Of a DNA stretch of 64,000 bases, positions 1-7,527 are shown in pieces (position 1 is the stretch's first letter; each line of letters starts with the position of its first letter). The stretch is taken from contig JAVVSB010000006.1 of the NCBI GenBank assembly GCA_036654415.1, positions 1 to 64,000 of the forward strand. The letters run 5' to 3'. This DNA is from Mucinivorans sp036654415 (GTDB taxonomy: Bacteria; Bacteroidota; Bacteroidia; Bacteroidales; Rikenellaceae). Both the position numbers and the translations under genes were made by a program. The notes beneath the pieces are model-generated. The model ran no database searches and was not told the origin of the DNA. It worked only from the letters and a program-made list of their open reading frames with translations.

Positions 1-60
1 AGTTGGTAGAGCACAACCTTGCCAAGGTTGGGGTCGCGAGTTCGAGTCTCGTTTTTCGCT
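1..60 (+). tRNA. tRNA-Gly (GCC), 5' end cut off by the window edge
   Basis: The sequence begins inside the D arm. The anticodon arm is intact, with stem CAACC/GGTTG and loop TTGCCAA, giving anticodon GCC at 21-23. The T arm (36-52) contains TTCGAGT, and the 3' acceptor strand TTTTCGC with discriminator T ends at 60. No CCA is encoded. The 5' acceptor strand and part of the D stem lie outside the window. Confidence 0.93.
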
Positions 61-62
61 CT

Positions 63-99
63 AAAAAAAGGGGCGAGCTGGATAGCTCCTCCTTTTTTT
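63..99 (+). terminator. Rho-independent-type terminator after tRNA-Gly
   Basis: An A-run followed by a G-rich arm (AGGGGCGAGCT) faces AGCTCCTCC and a run of seven T. The hairpin is imperfect in its middle but has a clear U-tract, and it lies just after the tRNA-Gly. The A-run/T-run symmetry could let it work in both directions. Confidence 0.7.
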
Positions 100-111
100 A
101 ATCTTAATGTT

Positions 112-194
112 GCTCTGATGGTGGAATGGTAGACACGAAGGACTTAAAATCCTTTGGCCTCACGGCTGTGCGGGTTCAAGTCCCGCTCGGAGTA
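112..194 (+). tRNA. tRNA-Leu (TAA)
   Basis: A complete tRNA with acceptor strands GCTCTGA/TCGGAGT (two G-T wobbles) and discriminator A194. The anticodon arm is AAGGA/TCCTT with loop CTTAAAA, placing anticodon TAA at 145-147. The long variable arm and GGGTTCAAGTCCC T arm are typical of a class II leucine tRNA. CCA is not encoded. Confidence 0.95.
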
Positions 195-195
195 C

Positions 196-228
196 AAAAA
201 ACCCTACTGATAATCAGCAGGGTTTTTT
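196..228 (+). terminator. Terminator after tRNA-Leu
   Basis: The arms AAAAAACCCTACTG and CAGCAGGGTTTTTT are complementary apart from one A-C mismatch and enclose a five-base loop ATAAT. The T-run ends the tRNA transcript. Confidence 0.85.
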
Positions 229-256
229 GTTGCAGAACCTCTTAAGGCACTTTCTT

Positions 257-298
257 AAAAAAATGATAGCTCACCAATCCATCGATTAAATGAGCTAT
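257..298 (-). terminator. Likely terminator of the 402-776 gene (minus strand)
   Basis: ATAGCTCA (266-273) is complementary to TGAGCTAT (291-298). Read on the minus strand, the hairpin is followed by a run of seven U (the A-run at 257-263). This lies about 100 bases past the stop of the minus-strand gene at 402-776. The remainder of the 229-401 gap shows nothing else I can identify. Confidence 0.55.
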
Positions 299-401
299 CT
301 GCATTTTTCAACCTCGTCATCCACTAAGTAGGATAGATAGTATGGCCCAATGGCTTCTACTGGAGCCTGGTATTTTAGGCGAGGGGCTCAGGGGTTAAAA
401 G

Positions 402-776
402 CTAAAGCCCTCTCTTACCTTTTATGGTAATTTCCGACCCTGTTATATTACAGAGCCTTATAAGGGTGTCAACGATAACGGGCTCTCCATCGCACAGTCT
501 CTTGGTTGTTACAGAGTTTACCCCAAGGGCGATTAATTTAGATGTTTTCATCTTATTTACCGCCTCGATAAGAGGCTTATAGATAGCTTTGCGCCTCTCG
601 CGCCGAACCTGCTCGTTTGCGCTGTCGTAGCCAGCAAGGAGCTCAGAGCCAACCTCGCAATATGCTATGTTTTTGATGTCGAGCCAGACAGGACGAGTGT
701 ACAAGTCATGATTTTGCCTCTCGGTGCTTGCTGTTACAGTTATAATTTTACCGCGTGGAGTTAGTAATTTTGCCAT
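402..776 (-). CDS. Hypothetical protein, 124 aa
   Basis: I do not recognise a family. The product is basic, has no signal peptide or membrane segment, and has a central Arg/Lys-rich stretch (about residues 57-75, with RRERRKAIYKPL) that looks helical. A later segment (residues 79-105, ALGVNSVTTKRLCDGEPV) has the turn-rich look of a small DNA-binding or nucleotide-handling domain, but this is only an impression. It is flanked by a minus-strand terminator-like hairpin downstream and by a long structured segment upstream (861-1004), so its 5' untranslated region may be unusual. The ATG has only an A-rich upstream region, as is common in Bacteroidetes. It is probably a real gene because its frame is uninterrupted and isolated from other genes. 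Confidence 0.55.
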   Translation of the reverse strand: MAKLLTPRGKIITVTASTERQNHDLYTRPVWLDIKNIAYCEVGSELLAGYDSANEQVRRERRKAIYKPLIEAVNKMKTSKLIALGVNSVTTKRLCDGEPVIVDTLIRLCNITGSEITIKGKRGL

Positions 777-860
777 TTTTGTAGTTTTAGGTATGTATCA
801 GGGGGGACACTGCCCCTACTGGTGATAATTGTCTTTAATGTCTACAATCTGTACAAAACA

Positions 861-1004
861 AATAGCGTGTTAACTGTATTAGAATCCTTAAATAAGCTCT
901 ATTTGGTATTCAGAAGACCTTAGGCCCACTATAGAATTACCGACTTATATAAGTTCACAGTGGTGAAAACCACTGTAAATCTCTAATCCACTTAACACGC
1001 TATT
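861..1004 (-). ncRNA. Candidate structured RNA (rod-like, about 144 nt)
   Basis: The ends are a perfect 13-bp inverted repeat (AATAGCGTGTTAA at 861-873; TTAACACGCTATT at 992-1004). Nested inside are further complementary pairs in matching order: 878-883 with 982-987, 887-896 with 944-953 (9 of 10), and 905-911 with 934-941 (one bulge). A side hairpin at 957-976 has a 7-bp stem. Together they make a long interrupted rod with one side hairpin. The minus strand is favoured because the apical stem uses G-U pairs on that strand, and because UUUGUUUU follows the closing stem there. No good promoter is visible directly upstream, so it could be processed from the RRM transcript or act as the leader of the 402-776 gene. 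The shape recalls 6S-type RNAs, but I cannot assign a family. Confidence 0.45.
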
Positions 1005-1077
1005 AAAAACCGTTTGAATAGCTTCTCATGAGACGATTATGCCTCAATGAATATTGTCTGTTCTACTGATTTACAGA

Positions 1078-1407
1078 TTAGTAACGACGTGAGCCGCCTC
1101 CGTAACCGCCGCTTGAGCGACCGCCACCAAAACCACTACCACCATTGTAACCGCCAGTACGTTCAGTTTTAGGCTTAGCAACATTAACGCTGATAACCTT
1201 ACTAACGAATTCTGTGCCATTAAGTTCGTCGATTGCCTTTTGGCCTTCGGCTTCGCCAACCATTTCTACGAAACCAAAACCGCGTGAGCGACCTGTTTCG
1301 CGGTCAGTGATAACTTTAGCTGAGCTAATTTCGCCATAAGTAGCGAAAAGTTCTTCCAACTGTGCGTCTGTAACGCTATAGTTGAGATTTGAAATGTAAA
1401 TGTTCAT
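1078..1407 (-). CDS. RRM-domain RNA-binding protein, 109 aa
   Basis: A single RNA recognition motif fills residues 1-80. RNP2 is IYISNL (3-8) and RNP1 is RGFGFVEM (42-49), both with the aromatic residues that stack on RNA bases. A Gly/Arg/Tyr-rich tail (84-109) ends in GGGSRRY. This layout matches the small glycine-rich RNA-binding proteins found in Bacteroidetes and cyanobacteria, which bind single-stranded RNA and have been linked to post-transcriptional control; no specific target can be read here. The gene has its own promoter (1508-1537) and a leader of about 90 bases. The candidate structured RNA lies 74 bases past its stop codon. The frame and family assignment are secure; the cellular role is not. 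Confidence 0.93.
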   Translation of the reverse strand: MNIYISNLNYSVTDAQLEELFATYGEISSAKVITDRETGRSRGFGFVEMVGEAEGQKAIDELNGTEFVSKVISVNVAKPKTERTGGYNGGSGFGGGRSSGGYGGGSRRY

Positions 1408-1507
1408 TCCGATACACTTAAAAAATTAATAATACATAAATGAGAGAACGAACAGTTTTAATCTCTATAAGACAATTACCAGAGTTACCTTTTCCCAAAT
1501 ACTGATG

Positions 1508-1537
1508 CAAAGGTAATGGAATAATTCCAATAAACAA
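1508..1537 (-). promoter_or_regulatory. Bacteroidetes-type promoter for the RRM gene
   Basis: On the minus strand a TTG (-33 box, 1537-1535) is followed after 19 bases by TACCTTTG (-7 box, 1515-1508). This matches the phylum consensus of TTG/TTTG plus TAnnTTTG. Transcription should start near 1500, leaving a leader of about 90 bases. Confidence 0.65.
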
Positions 1538-1601
1538 CTTTATTACAAATAATTCGTCATAAAAGCCATTTTAAGTGCGAAATAGTCCATCAAAGAGTGT
1601 T

Positions 1602-3011
1602 TTAGCGTACTGGATGGACCATGAATTTACGAATCATAGGGGTGCCAACAGAATTAAGAATACGCACTCTAACCTTGCTAAGGGATGGCGAATTTTCAAT
1701 CTTATCTATCTTACGTCGTCCAACTGAACTTCCTTGACTCAGGAGAACCCATTGCTGGGTGACACAGTCTAGCCCCTCAATTACATACTGACGTATGCGC
1801 TGACCATATTGATACTCTTCCCAAAGGTCGGTGCAGGAGACCTGGCACTCCTGAGCAAGTTCTATGGTGAGTTCATTACCAACTTTTTTTTGAGCCACTG
1901 CAATGGGATGGCCATAAGACCGCTCTATTTCGTCACCAAACTCCTCATAACGCTTCATATCATCGGCATGTATGCTGCCATCTGCCCCTGGAGCACAATT
2001 AACAACCAAAAAGCTATTGCGCCCGACGGACTTGGTATAACACTCCATTAACTCCTCAACACTGCGCCGATTTTCGAGAGCCCCTGCACGCATATGCCAA
2101 TAGTGGTTATGCAGAGGCACATCGGCCTCGTGAGGAGCCCAATAGTCGCCATCGGGGTCATCGGCCCGCTGGTCTTGATTACCATCGGCCTCAAATTGCG
2201 AAGCACACACTTTAGAGAGCTGCGCCTTAGTTGTCACCGACCAACAGGGGTCACTAACCATACCTTTCTCATTACCAGGCCAGCGAACTGTTGGATAAGG
2301 GTCGTGACACCCAACGGCCGCAACAACAGCATTGGGCATCAACCGCTTTACAGTCTCGCCCAACGAAGCTTTAATAGGTTGATCAATCCACACCTCGGTA
2401 ATGAGATCGGAACCTAAACGGTCCACTATCTCTTGAATGCGAGTGTGGAGAATTTGGTTAGACTGCTCGCGGGTGGTCACCTTGTCTAAAGCGGTGTAAT
2501 CAACGGTGTTGGTGTCTTGATTCTCCTGTGAGGGGTGAGGAGCCCAACAATAAAAACCAGCCGAAAGGCCATCTCGGCGACAGGCCTTGGCAAACTCCTT
2601 AACCACATCGCCATGGCCACCCTTGTAAGGAGTGTTGCCAATGTGATACTCCGTGGTAGTGCTAGGCCACATACAGAAACCTCCACTGTGGGCTAACATA
2701 AAGATTATCTCTTTTGCTCCCCAAGATTTGGCAGCCTTGGTCCATTGATAGACATCCAACTTGTCAAATTTAATATCCTCCATCTTGGTTGTTCCATTAT
2801 CGTACTCTCCACCCTGTATGGTGGCTGGATCGAGCTGGATAAACATGGCCCGCTCCATCTCCTGCCACCTATATTGCGTGGGTGAGGGGCGAGCAAGACG
2901 TGAAGCTGCGGGGTCATTGGCAGCCTCAACCCACGACCTTCTCTGAGCTTCCACTGGCAACACTGCCAATAAGAGAACTAATAATAAGATAAACTTCTCT
3001 ACTCTTCTCAT
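1602..3011 (-). CDS. Alpha-L-fucosidase, GH29 family, secreted
   Basis: A 469-aa protein with a signal peptide (residues 1-22, ending VEAQ). The GH29 barrel follows. The segment LAHSGGFCMWPS (107-118) corresponds to the family's substrate-binding H-x-G-F motif, and EVWID (206-210) holds the expected catalytic nucleophile Asp210. The carboxy-terminal roughly 90 residues form a beta-rich accessory domain. It should remove terminal L-fucose from glycoproteins such as mucins in the periplasm or outside the cell. GH29 splits into a broad-specificity and a branched alpha-1,3/4 subfamily, and I cannot decide between them. The gene stands alone with its own promoter and is divergent from the Fur-type regulator at 3232. 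No SusC/SusD pair accompanies it. Confidence 0.9.
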   Translation of the reverse strand: MRRVEKFILLLVLLLAVLPVEAQRRSWVEAANDPAASRLARPSPTQYRWQEMERAMFIQLDPATIQGGEYDNGTTKMEDIKFDKLDVYQWTKAAKSWGAKEIIFMLAHSGGFCMWPSTTTEYHIGNTPYKGGHGDVVKEFAKACRRDGLSAGFYCWAPHPSQENQDTNTVDYTALDKVTTREQSNQILHTRIQEIVDRLGSDLITEVWIDQPIKASLGETVKRLMPNAVVAAVGCHDPYPTVRWPGNEKGMVSDPCWSVTTKAQLSKVCASQFEADGNQDQRADDPDGDYWAPHEADVPLHNHYWHMRAGALENRRSVEELMECYTKSVGRNSFLVVNCAPGADGSIHADDMKRYEEFGDEIERSYGHPIAVAQKKVGNELTIELAQECQVSCTDLWEEYQYGQRIRQYVIEGLDCVTQQWVLLSQGSSVGRRKIDKIENSPSLSKVRVRILNSVGTPMIRKFMVHPVR

Positions 3012-3048
3012 TTCTAAATTATATTTTATTTTTGATATTATTATGATT

Positions 3049-3079
3049 CAAAGATAGGTGTTTTATCGATAGAAAACAA
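3049..3079 (-). promoter_or_regulatory. Promoter for the GH29 fucosidase
   Basis: Minus strand: TTG (3079-3077), 20 bases, then TATCTTTG (3056-3049). The expected start is near 3041, about 30 bases before the ATG at 3011. Confidence 0.6.
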
Positions 3080-3161
3080 GCATTACGCCTTTAAAAGTAG
3101 TTTATTTGGCACAAAAACGCACTATTTCATCAAATTAATTTTATTTGTTGATAGTTATTAT

Positions 3162-3169
3162 TATCTTTG
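3162..3169 (+). promoter_or_regulatory. Probable -7 box for the Fur-family gene
   Basis: TATCTTTG fits TAnnTTTG and lies about 60 bases before the ATG. The nearest TTTG upstream (3144-3147) is only 14 bases away, shorter than usual, so the -33 element is unclear. Confidence 0.4.
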
Positions 3170-3231
3170 CGCCAATACAATTGGTAATTGCCATTGAATG
3201 AGAGTAATGGCAACTAAAAACAGAGATAAAA

Positions 3232-3648
3232 ATGGACAAGGTTAAAGAGTTGTTCCGCGAAAACGGGCTAAAAGCAACGGCACAAAGAGTTATAGTATAC
3301 CAGGCACTAGAAAAAATAGGCCATGCCTCGGTGGATAAAGTAGTTGAGCAGGTGGCCTCGGTCATGCCCACAATCACGGTGGCCACAGTATATAAAATCC
3401 TAGAATCACTTAGTGGAGCAGGACTAATTAGCAAAATGCACACCGAACAGGGTAAATTGTTTTACGACAAGACCCCTACTCTACATCACCATATATATTC
3501 AAGCAACGACAACTCTATCCGCGATTTTATTGACCCTGAGCTTACGAGTATAATTATAGACCATCTGGCCAAGAAGTCAATTGATGGCTTTGAATTAGAA
3601 GATATATCGCTACAACTCATAGGTAAATTCACAAAAGAACAAAATTAA
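3232..3648 (+). CDS. Fur/PerR-family transcriptional regulator without cysteines
   Basis: A 138-aa protein with an amino-terminal winged helix (residues 1-80; the recognition-helix region contains TVATVYKILESL) and a HHH cluster at 85-87 that matches the start of the Fur dimerisation domain (usually HHHxxC). It has no cysteine at all, so the CxxC...CxxC structural zinc site of Fur, PerR and Zur is absent. Metal could still bind through His/Asp/Glu. The family represses metal-uptake or peroxide-defence genes; which of these applies here is unknown. It is transcribed divergently from the fucosidase gene and convergently to glnN, separated from glnN by a bidirectional terminator. The target genes are not evident in the window. 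Confidence 0.88.
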   Translation: MDKVKELFRENGLKATAQRVIVYQALEKIGHASVDKVVEQVASVMPTITVATVYKILESLSGAGLISKMHTEQGKLFYDKTPTLHHHIYSSNDNSIRDFIDPELTSIIIDHLAKKSIDGFELEDISLQLIGKFTKEQN

Positions 3649-3666
3649 CACAGGTAGTAAATAGTC

Positions 3667-3702
3667 AAAAAAAGCGGAACTCATAAATTGAGTTCCGCTT
3701 TT
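3667..3702. terminator. Bidirectional terminator between the Fur-family gene and glnN
   Basis: AAAGCGGAACTCA pairs with TGAGTTCCGCTTT around a short AT-rich loop, with an A-run before and a T-run after. It serves the converging genes on both strands. Confidence 0.9.
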
Positions 3703-3706
3703 GATT

Positions 3707-5896
3707 TTATCTTAAGAACAACAGTTCTCGATACTTTGGCAGTGTCCACTTTTCATTATCAACGATAAGTTCCAACTTATCGACAAAATAACGAATCGAA
3801 TCTATCTCAGGAGCCACACGGTCGTGATAGGCAATGGCCTTTTCGCGCTCGTTGGTTAGCACATTTATCTCTTTACGCGCAGAAACCATAATATCGGTGT
3901 GGTTACGAATCTCGCGAATATGGTGACATATCTTCTCGATAAGCATTATGTCGCGCTCACCGATAATGGCCGCCTTCTCTTTGTCGAAGACATTATTGAT
4001 TTTGTATACTTTATCAAGTAACTCACCTTGGTAAGACGAGGCCACAGGCAATATATGGTTCATAACCAAATCACCCAAAACGCGAGCCTCAATCTGCACC
4101 TTTTTAGTATAGGTTTCCCACGAGACTTCAGCCCTTGCATGTAACTCCTCACGACTCATAACCCCCGTAGATTTGAACATCTGCACGGAGCTATCACTGA
4201 TGAGCCTGTCGAAAATCAGAGGTACTGAACTCTCGGTATCAAGCCCACGACGAGCTGCCTCTAGTTTCCACTGCTCAGAATAGCCATTACCCTCGAAATG
4301 GATGGCCTTGCACTCTTTGATATAGTGCTTAACCGTGGCAAAAATAGCAGCCTCGGTGGTCATGCCCTGAGTAACCAGATTATCAACCTCGGTCTTAAAA
4401 TCGGTCAATTGCTCAGCCATGGCTGCATTGAGCACAGTGATTGAACCACCACAATTGGCTGTACTACCAACCGCACGAAACTCGAAGCGATTGCCTGTAA
4501 AAGCAAAAGGCGAGGTTCTATTCCTATCGGTGTTATCGATAAGAATTTCAGGAATATGAGCAATACCTATATTAAAACCACTCTTGGAGTCAAAGGTTAT
4601 ATCACTATCGACCTCTGAACGAGCAATTTTTTCAAAGACCTCGCTTATCTGGCGACCTAAAAAGACCGAAATAATGGCTGGAGGAGCCTCATTAGCCCCC
4701 AGTCGATGTGCATTGGTGGCACTCGAAATAATAGCCTTAAATAGACCATTATGACGATTGACAGCCATTAGGGTGTTGACCAAGAAGGTGACAAACTGAA
4801 GATTCTCTTTGGCCGACTTACCAGGCTGAAAAAGATTAACCCCCGTATCGGTTCCCAATGACCAATTGTTATGTTTACCCGAACCATTAATCCCCTTAAA
4901 AGGTTTTTCATGTATCAAAACACGAAAACTATGATGCCGCGCCACACGGTGCATTAGAGTCATCAAGAGTAAGTTATGGTCATTGGCCAGATTAGCTTCC
5001 TCGTAAATAGGGGCCAGTTCAAACTGGTTGGGAGCGACCTCATTATGGCGTGTCTTGGCTGGAATCCCCAATTTGAGGCATTCATACTCCAACTCTTTCA
5101 TATAGGCCATAACACGCATAGGAATAGAACCAAAATAGTGATCCTCAAGCTGCTGATTCTTGGCACTTTCGTGACCAATAAGAGTGCGCCCCGTAAGGAT
5201 TAAATCGGGACGAGCGGCCCACAGACCATCATCAACCAAAAAATACTCTTGCTCCCACCCCAAAAAAGCAGTCACACGCTTGACACTAGGGTCAAACATT
5301 TGGCACACAGCCGTAGCAGCTTTGTCAACAACATCAATAGACTTCAAAAGAGGAGCCTTAAAATCTAATGCCTCGCCCGTGTAGGAGATAAAAATAGTTG
5401 GTATACAGAGTGTGGTATCGACTATAAAAGCTGGAGAAGTGGCATCCCAAGCCGAATAACCTCGAGCCTCAAAAGTGGAACGCGTGCCGCCATTGGGAAA
5501 ACTCGAAGCATCGCCCTCTTGCTGGACAAGCAACTTACCCGAGAACTCTTCGATGAGCCCCCCGCTACCATCATGTTCAATAAAAGCATCATGTTTCTCG
5601 GCCGTGCCGCCAGTGAGCGGCTGAAACCAATGTGTATAGTGTGTTGCACCATTCTCCATAGCCCACTGTTTCATGCCAGCAGCCACTGAATTGGCCAACT
5701 CTTTGGGCAGCAATGTCCGATTATTCATAGCATCACAAACAGCCTGATAGACATTCTTAGGCAGATATTTACGCATTTTGGCTTGGTTGAAGACCTGCTT
5801 GGCAAAGTAATCCGAAGGACGCCCCTCTGGCACTGCAACACTAACAGCCTTACGCTCGATGGCCTGCTGAACCATCTTAAAACGGAGTGTAGTCAT
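3707..5896 (-). CDS. glnN: Glutamine synthetase type III
   Basis: A 729-aa protein of the full length expected for GSIII, the dodecameric glutamine synthetase typical of Bacteroides and relatives. It makes glutamine from glutamate, ammonia and ATP in the cytoplasm. Signature segments include GWEQEYFLVD (213-222), EVAPNQFELAP (286-296), FKGINGSGKHNNWSLG (333-348), and later GANEAPPAIIS and RNRTSPFAFTGNRFEFR, which supply metal, ammonium and ATP ligands. The carboxy-terminal helical extension of GSIII is complete. The gene is monocistronic, with a terminator downstream and a TAnnTTTG box upstream (5918-5925). It is divergent from holB, with only about 60 bases between the two start codons. Confidence 0.97.
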   Translation of the reverse strand: MTTLRFKMVQQAIERKAVSVAVPEGRPSDYFAKQVFNQAKMRKYLPKNVYQAVCDAMNNRTLLPKELANSVAAGMKQWAMENGATHYTHWFQPLTGGTAEKHDAFIEHDGSGGLIEEFSGKLLVQQEGDASSFPNGGTRSTFEARGYSAWDATSPAFIVDTTLCIPTIFISYTGEALDFKAPLLKSIDVVDKAATAVCQMFDPSVKRVTAFLGWEQEYFLVDDGLWAARPDLILTGRTLIGHESAKNQQLEDHYFGSIPMRVMAYMKELEYECLKLGIPAKTRHNEVAPNQFELAPIYEEANLANDHNLLLMTLMHRVARHHSFRVLIHEKPFKGINGSGKHNNWSLGTDTGVNLFQPGKSAKENLQFVTFLVNTLMAVNRHNGLFKAIISSATNAHRLGANEAPPAIISVFLGRQISEVFEKIARSEVDSDITFDSKSGFNIGIAHIPEILIDNTDRNRTSPFAFTGNRFEFRAVGSTANCGGSITVLNAAMAEQLTDFKTEVDNLVTQGMTTEAAIFATVKHYIKECKAIHFEGNGYSEQWKLEAARRGLDTESSVPLIFDRLISDSSVQMFKSTGVMSREELHARAEVSWETYTKKVQIEARVLGDLVMNHILPVASSYQGELLDKVYKINNVFDKEKAAIIGERDIMLIEKICHHIREIRNHTDIMVSARKEINVLTNEREKAIAYHDRVAPEIDSIRYFVDKLELIVDNEKWTLPKYRELLFLR

Positions 5897-5917
5897 CTAA
5901 TTTGTTTTTTACGGAGG

Positions 5918-5925
5918 CAAAGGTA
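5918..5925 (-). promoter_or_regulatory. Probable -7 box for glnN
   Basis: Minus-strand TACCTTTG about 22 bases before the glnN ATG. No clear TTG lies at the usual -33 distance. A plus-strand TATTTTTG (5948-5955), which would serve holB, lies in the same short divergent region but is so close to the holB ATG (5960) that the message would be nearly leaderless. Confidence 0.45.
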
Positions 5926-5959
5926 TAGAAAATTCATCGATTTTTTATATTTTTGTAGA

Positions 5960-7099
5960 ATGTTATTCCAAGAAATTATAGGTCAAGAGGCGACCAAAGA
6001 TTTTCTGCGCCACTCTTTTCTACAGGGGCGCACCCCACATGCTCAGATGCTTATCGGTGGTGCCTCGGGCGGAGCTCTGCCATTGGCCATGGCCTTTGCA
6101 CAATGGGTGATGTGCGGCAACCGTACCGAAACAGAGAGTTGTGGAAAGTGTGCCAATTGCCTAAAAATAAGCCATATGGAGCACCCAGACCTCCACTTTA
6201 TTTTCCCCGTAAACGACGCTAAGGCCAGCTCGGCAGACAAACCAACTTCGGATAAATATATCACTCAGTGGCGAGACATAATAGCTATCACTGGCGGATA
6301 CTTCGACCGACAAGATTGGTACAAAAAAATTGAGATAGAGAACAAGCAGGGAATTATCCGCCGCGAGGAGGCAGCCGAAATACTACGTAAGATGAGCCTT
6401 AAATCGTATGAGGGAGGATACAAAATCGTAATTATATGGTTACCCGAAACCATGCAAGACGGGGCGGCAAATGCCCTACTAAAACTTATAGAAGAGCCAG
6501 CTCCAGGAACGCTATTTTTATTAGTAAGCGAAGACAGCTCATTGGTGATTAACACAATACGCTCACGAGCACAACAAATAATAGTACCAAAATTAGAGAC
6601 TACAATAATGGCCGCAGAGCTTAGCCAAAGGTTTGGATGCCAAGCAGTGCAGGCTATGGAGATAGCCCACAGTAGCGATGGCCACTGGGCTCAAGCTATG
6701 AAAATAGCACAAGGGTCTCAATTGATGGATAACTACACGCTCTTTACTGAACTTATGCGTATGGCCTACCAAAATAATTTCTTAAAACTCTTCGACTGGG
6801 CCGAAGGAATGGCAGCAATAGGGCGCGAGGCTCAACGCAACTTCTGCTTGGAATCCATAGCCATGCTGCGCGATTGCTACTTAATTGGCATAGGGTTGCC
6901 GCAACTGAGCTATATCGGAGGGGCGAAGTTGGACTTTGGCAAAAAATTCGCCCCTTTTGTCAACCACAAAACCGTAGAGCCATTTGTAGAGGAGTTCGAG
7001 CGACTCTCGGCCGAATTACGACAAAACGGGAATCCAAAGATTCTCTTTAGCCATTTCGCCATGACACTGTGTAAAATTTTCGCCTCAGCAAAAAAATAA
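5960..7099 (+). CDS. holB: DNA polymerase III clamp-loader subunit delta' (HolB-like)
   Basis: I place the start at the ATG of MLFQEIIGQEATKDF. The open frame extends upstream across the glnN promoter region and into the glnN gene, which cannot be coding here. The resulting 379-aa protein has the AAA+ clamp-loader fold. The P-loop region (GGASGGALPLA) is degenerate, as expected for a non-hydrolysing delta' subunit. Zinc-binding cysteines lie at 52, 61, 64 and 67 (CGKCANC), and the sensor segment ALLKLIEEP is conserved. In the clamp-loader complex it helps load the beta clamp during replication. The stop overlaps the folK start (TAATG), so the two genes are translationally coupled. Confidence 0.93.
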   Translation: MLFQEIIGQEATKDFLRHSFLQGRTPHAQMLIGGASGGALPLAMAFAQWVMCGNRTETESCGKCANCLKISHMEHPDLHFIFPVNDAKASSADKPTSDKYITQWRDIIAITGGYFDRQDWYKKIEIENKQGIIRREEAAEILRKMSLKSYEGGYKIVIIWLPETMQDGAANALLKLIEEPAPGTLFLLVSEDSSLVINTIRSRAQQIIVPKLETTIMAAELSQRFGCQAVQAMEIAHSSDGHWAQAMKIAQGSQLMDNYTLFTELMRMAYQNNFLKLFDWAEGMAAIGREAQRNFCLESIAMLRDCYLIGIGLPQLSYIGGAKLDFGKKFAPFVNHKTVEPFVEEFERLSAELRQNGNPKILFSHFAMTLCKIFASAKK

Positions 7100-7527
7100 T
7101 GGCTCGTGCAACACTCCTCTTAGGCAGCAATCTAGGTCAGAGCCACGCTCTGCTAAACAAGGCTACCTCCCTAATTCAAGAGTTAGCGGGGCCAATAGTA
7201 GACCTTACACCCATTGAACAGACTGCGCCATGGGGAATGGCCAAGGGAACGCATGACTTTTTTAACCAAATTGTAGTTATAAACACCTCATTGACACCCC
7301 TTGAACTACTTGATGTTCTGGAGAATATAGAACGTGCTTTGGGACGCACGCACAAAGCCACCACTTGGCGTGCTCCAAGGCGAGAGTACGCTAGCCGAAC
7401 AATGGATATCGACATACTCTACTACGACTTCCTGACCATGGACAGCCCACGGTTGGCACTGCCCCACCCTCGCATTTCCGAAAGAGAGTTCGTGACCAAA
7501 CTACTACTCCATCTCAAAGAACATTAA
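7099..7527 (+). CDS. folK: 2-amino-4-hydroxy-6-hydroxymethyldihydropteridine pyrophosphokinase
   Basis: A 142-aa HPPK, the enzyme that transfers pyrophosphate from ATP to 6-hydroxymethyl-dihydropterin in folate synthesis. The start LLLGSNLG, the central WRAPRREYASRTMDIDILYYD (ATP- and magnesium-binding Asp residues in the DIDI motif) and LPHPRISEREFV are diagnostic. It is co-transcribed with holB (one-base overlap of stop and start). Its stop codon shares the palindrome TTAA with the stop of the converging phosphodiesterase gene. Confidence 0.95.
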   Translation: MARATLLLGSNLGQSHALLNKATSLIQELAGPIVDLTPIEQTAPWGMAKGTHDFFNQIVVINTSLTPLELLDVLENIERALGRTHKATTWRAPRREYASRTMDIDILYYDFLTMDSPRLALPHPRISEREFVTKLLLHLKEH

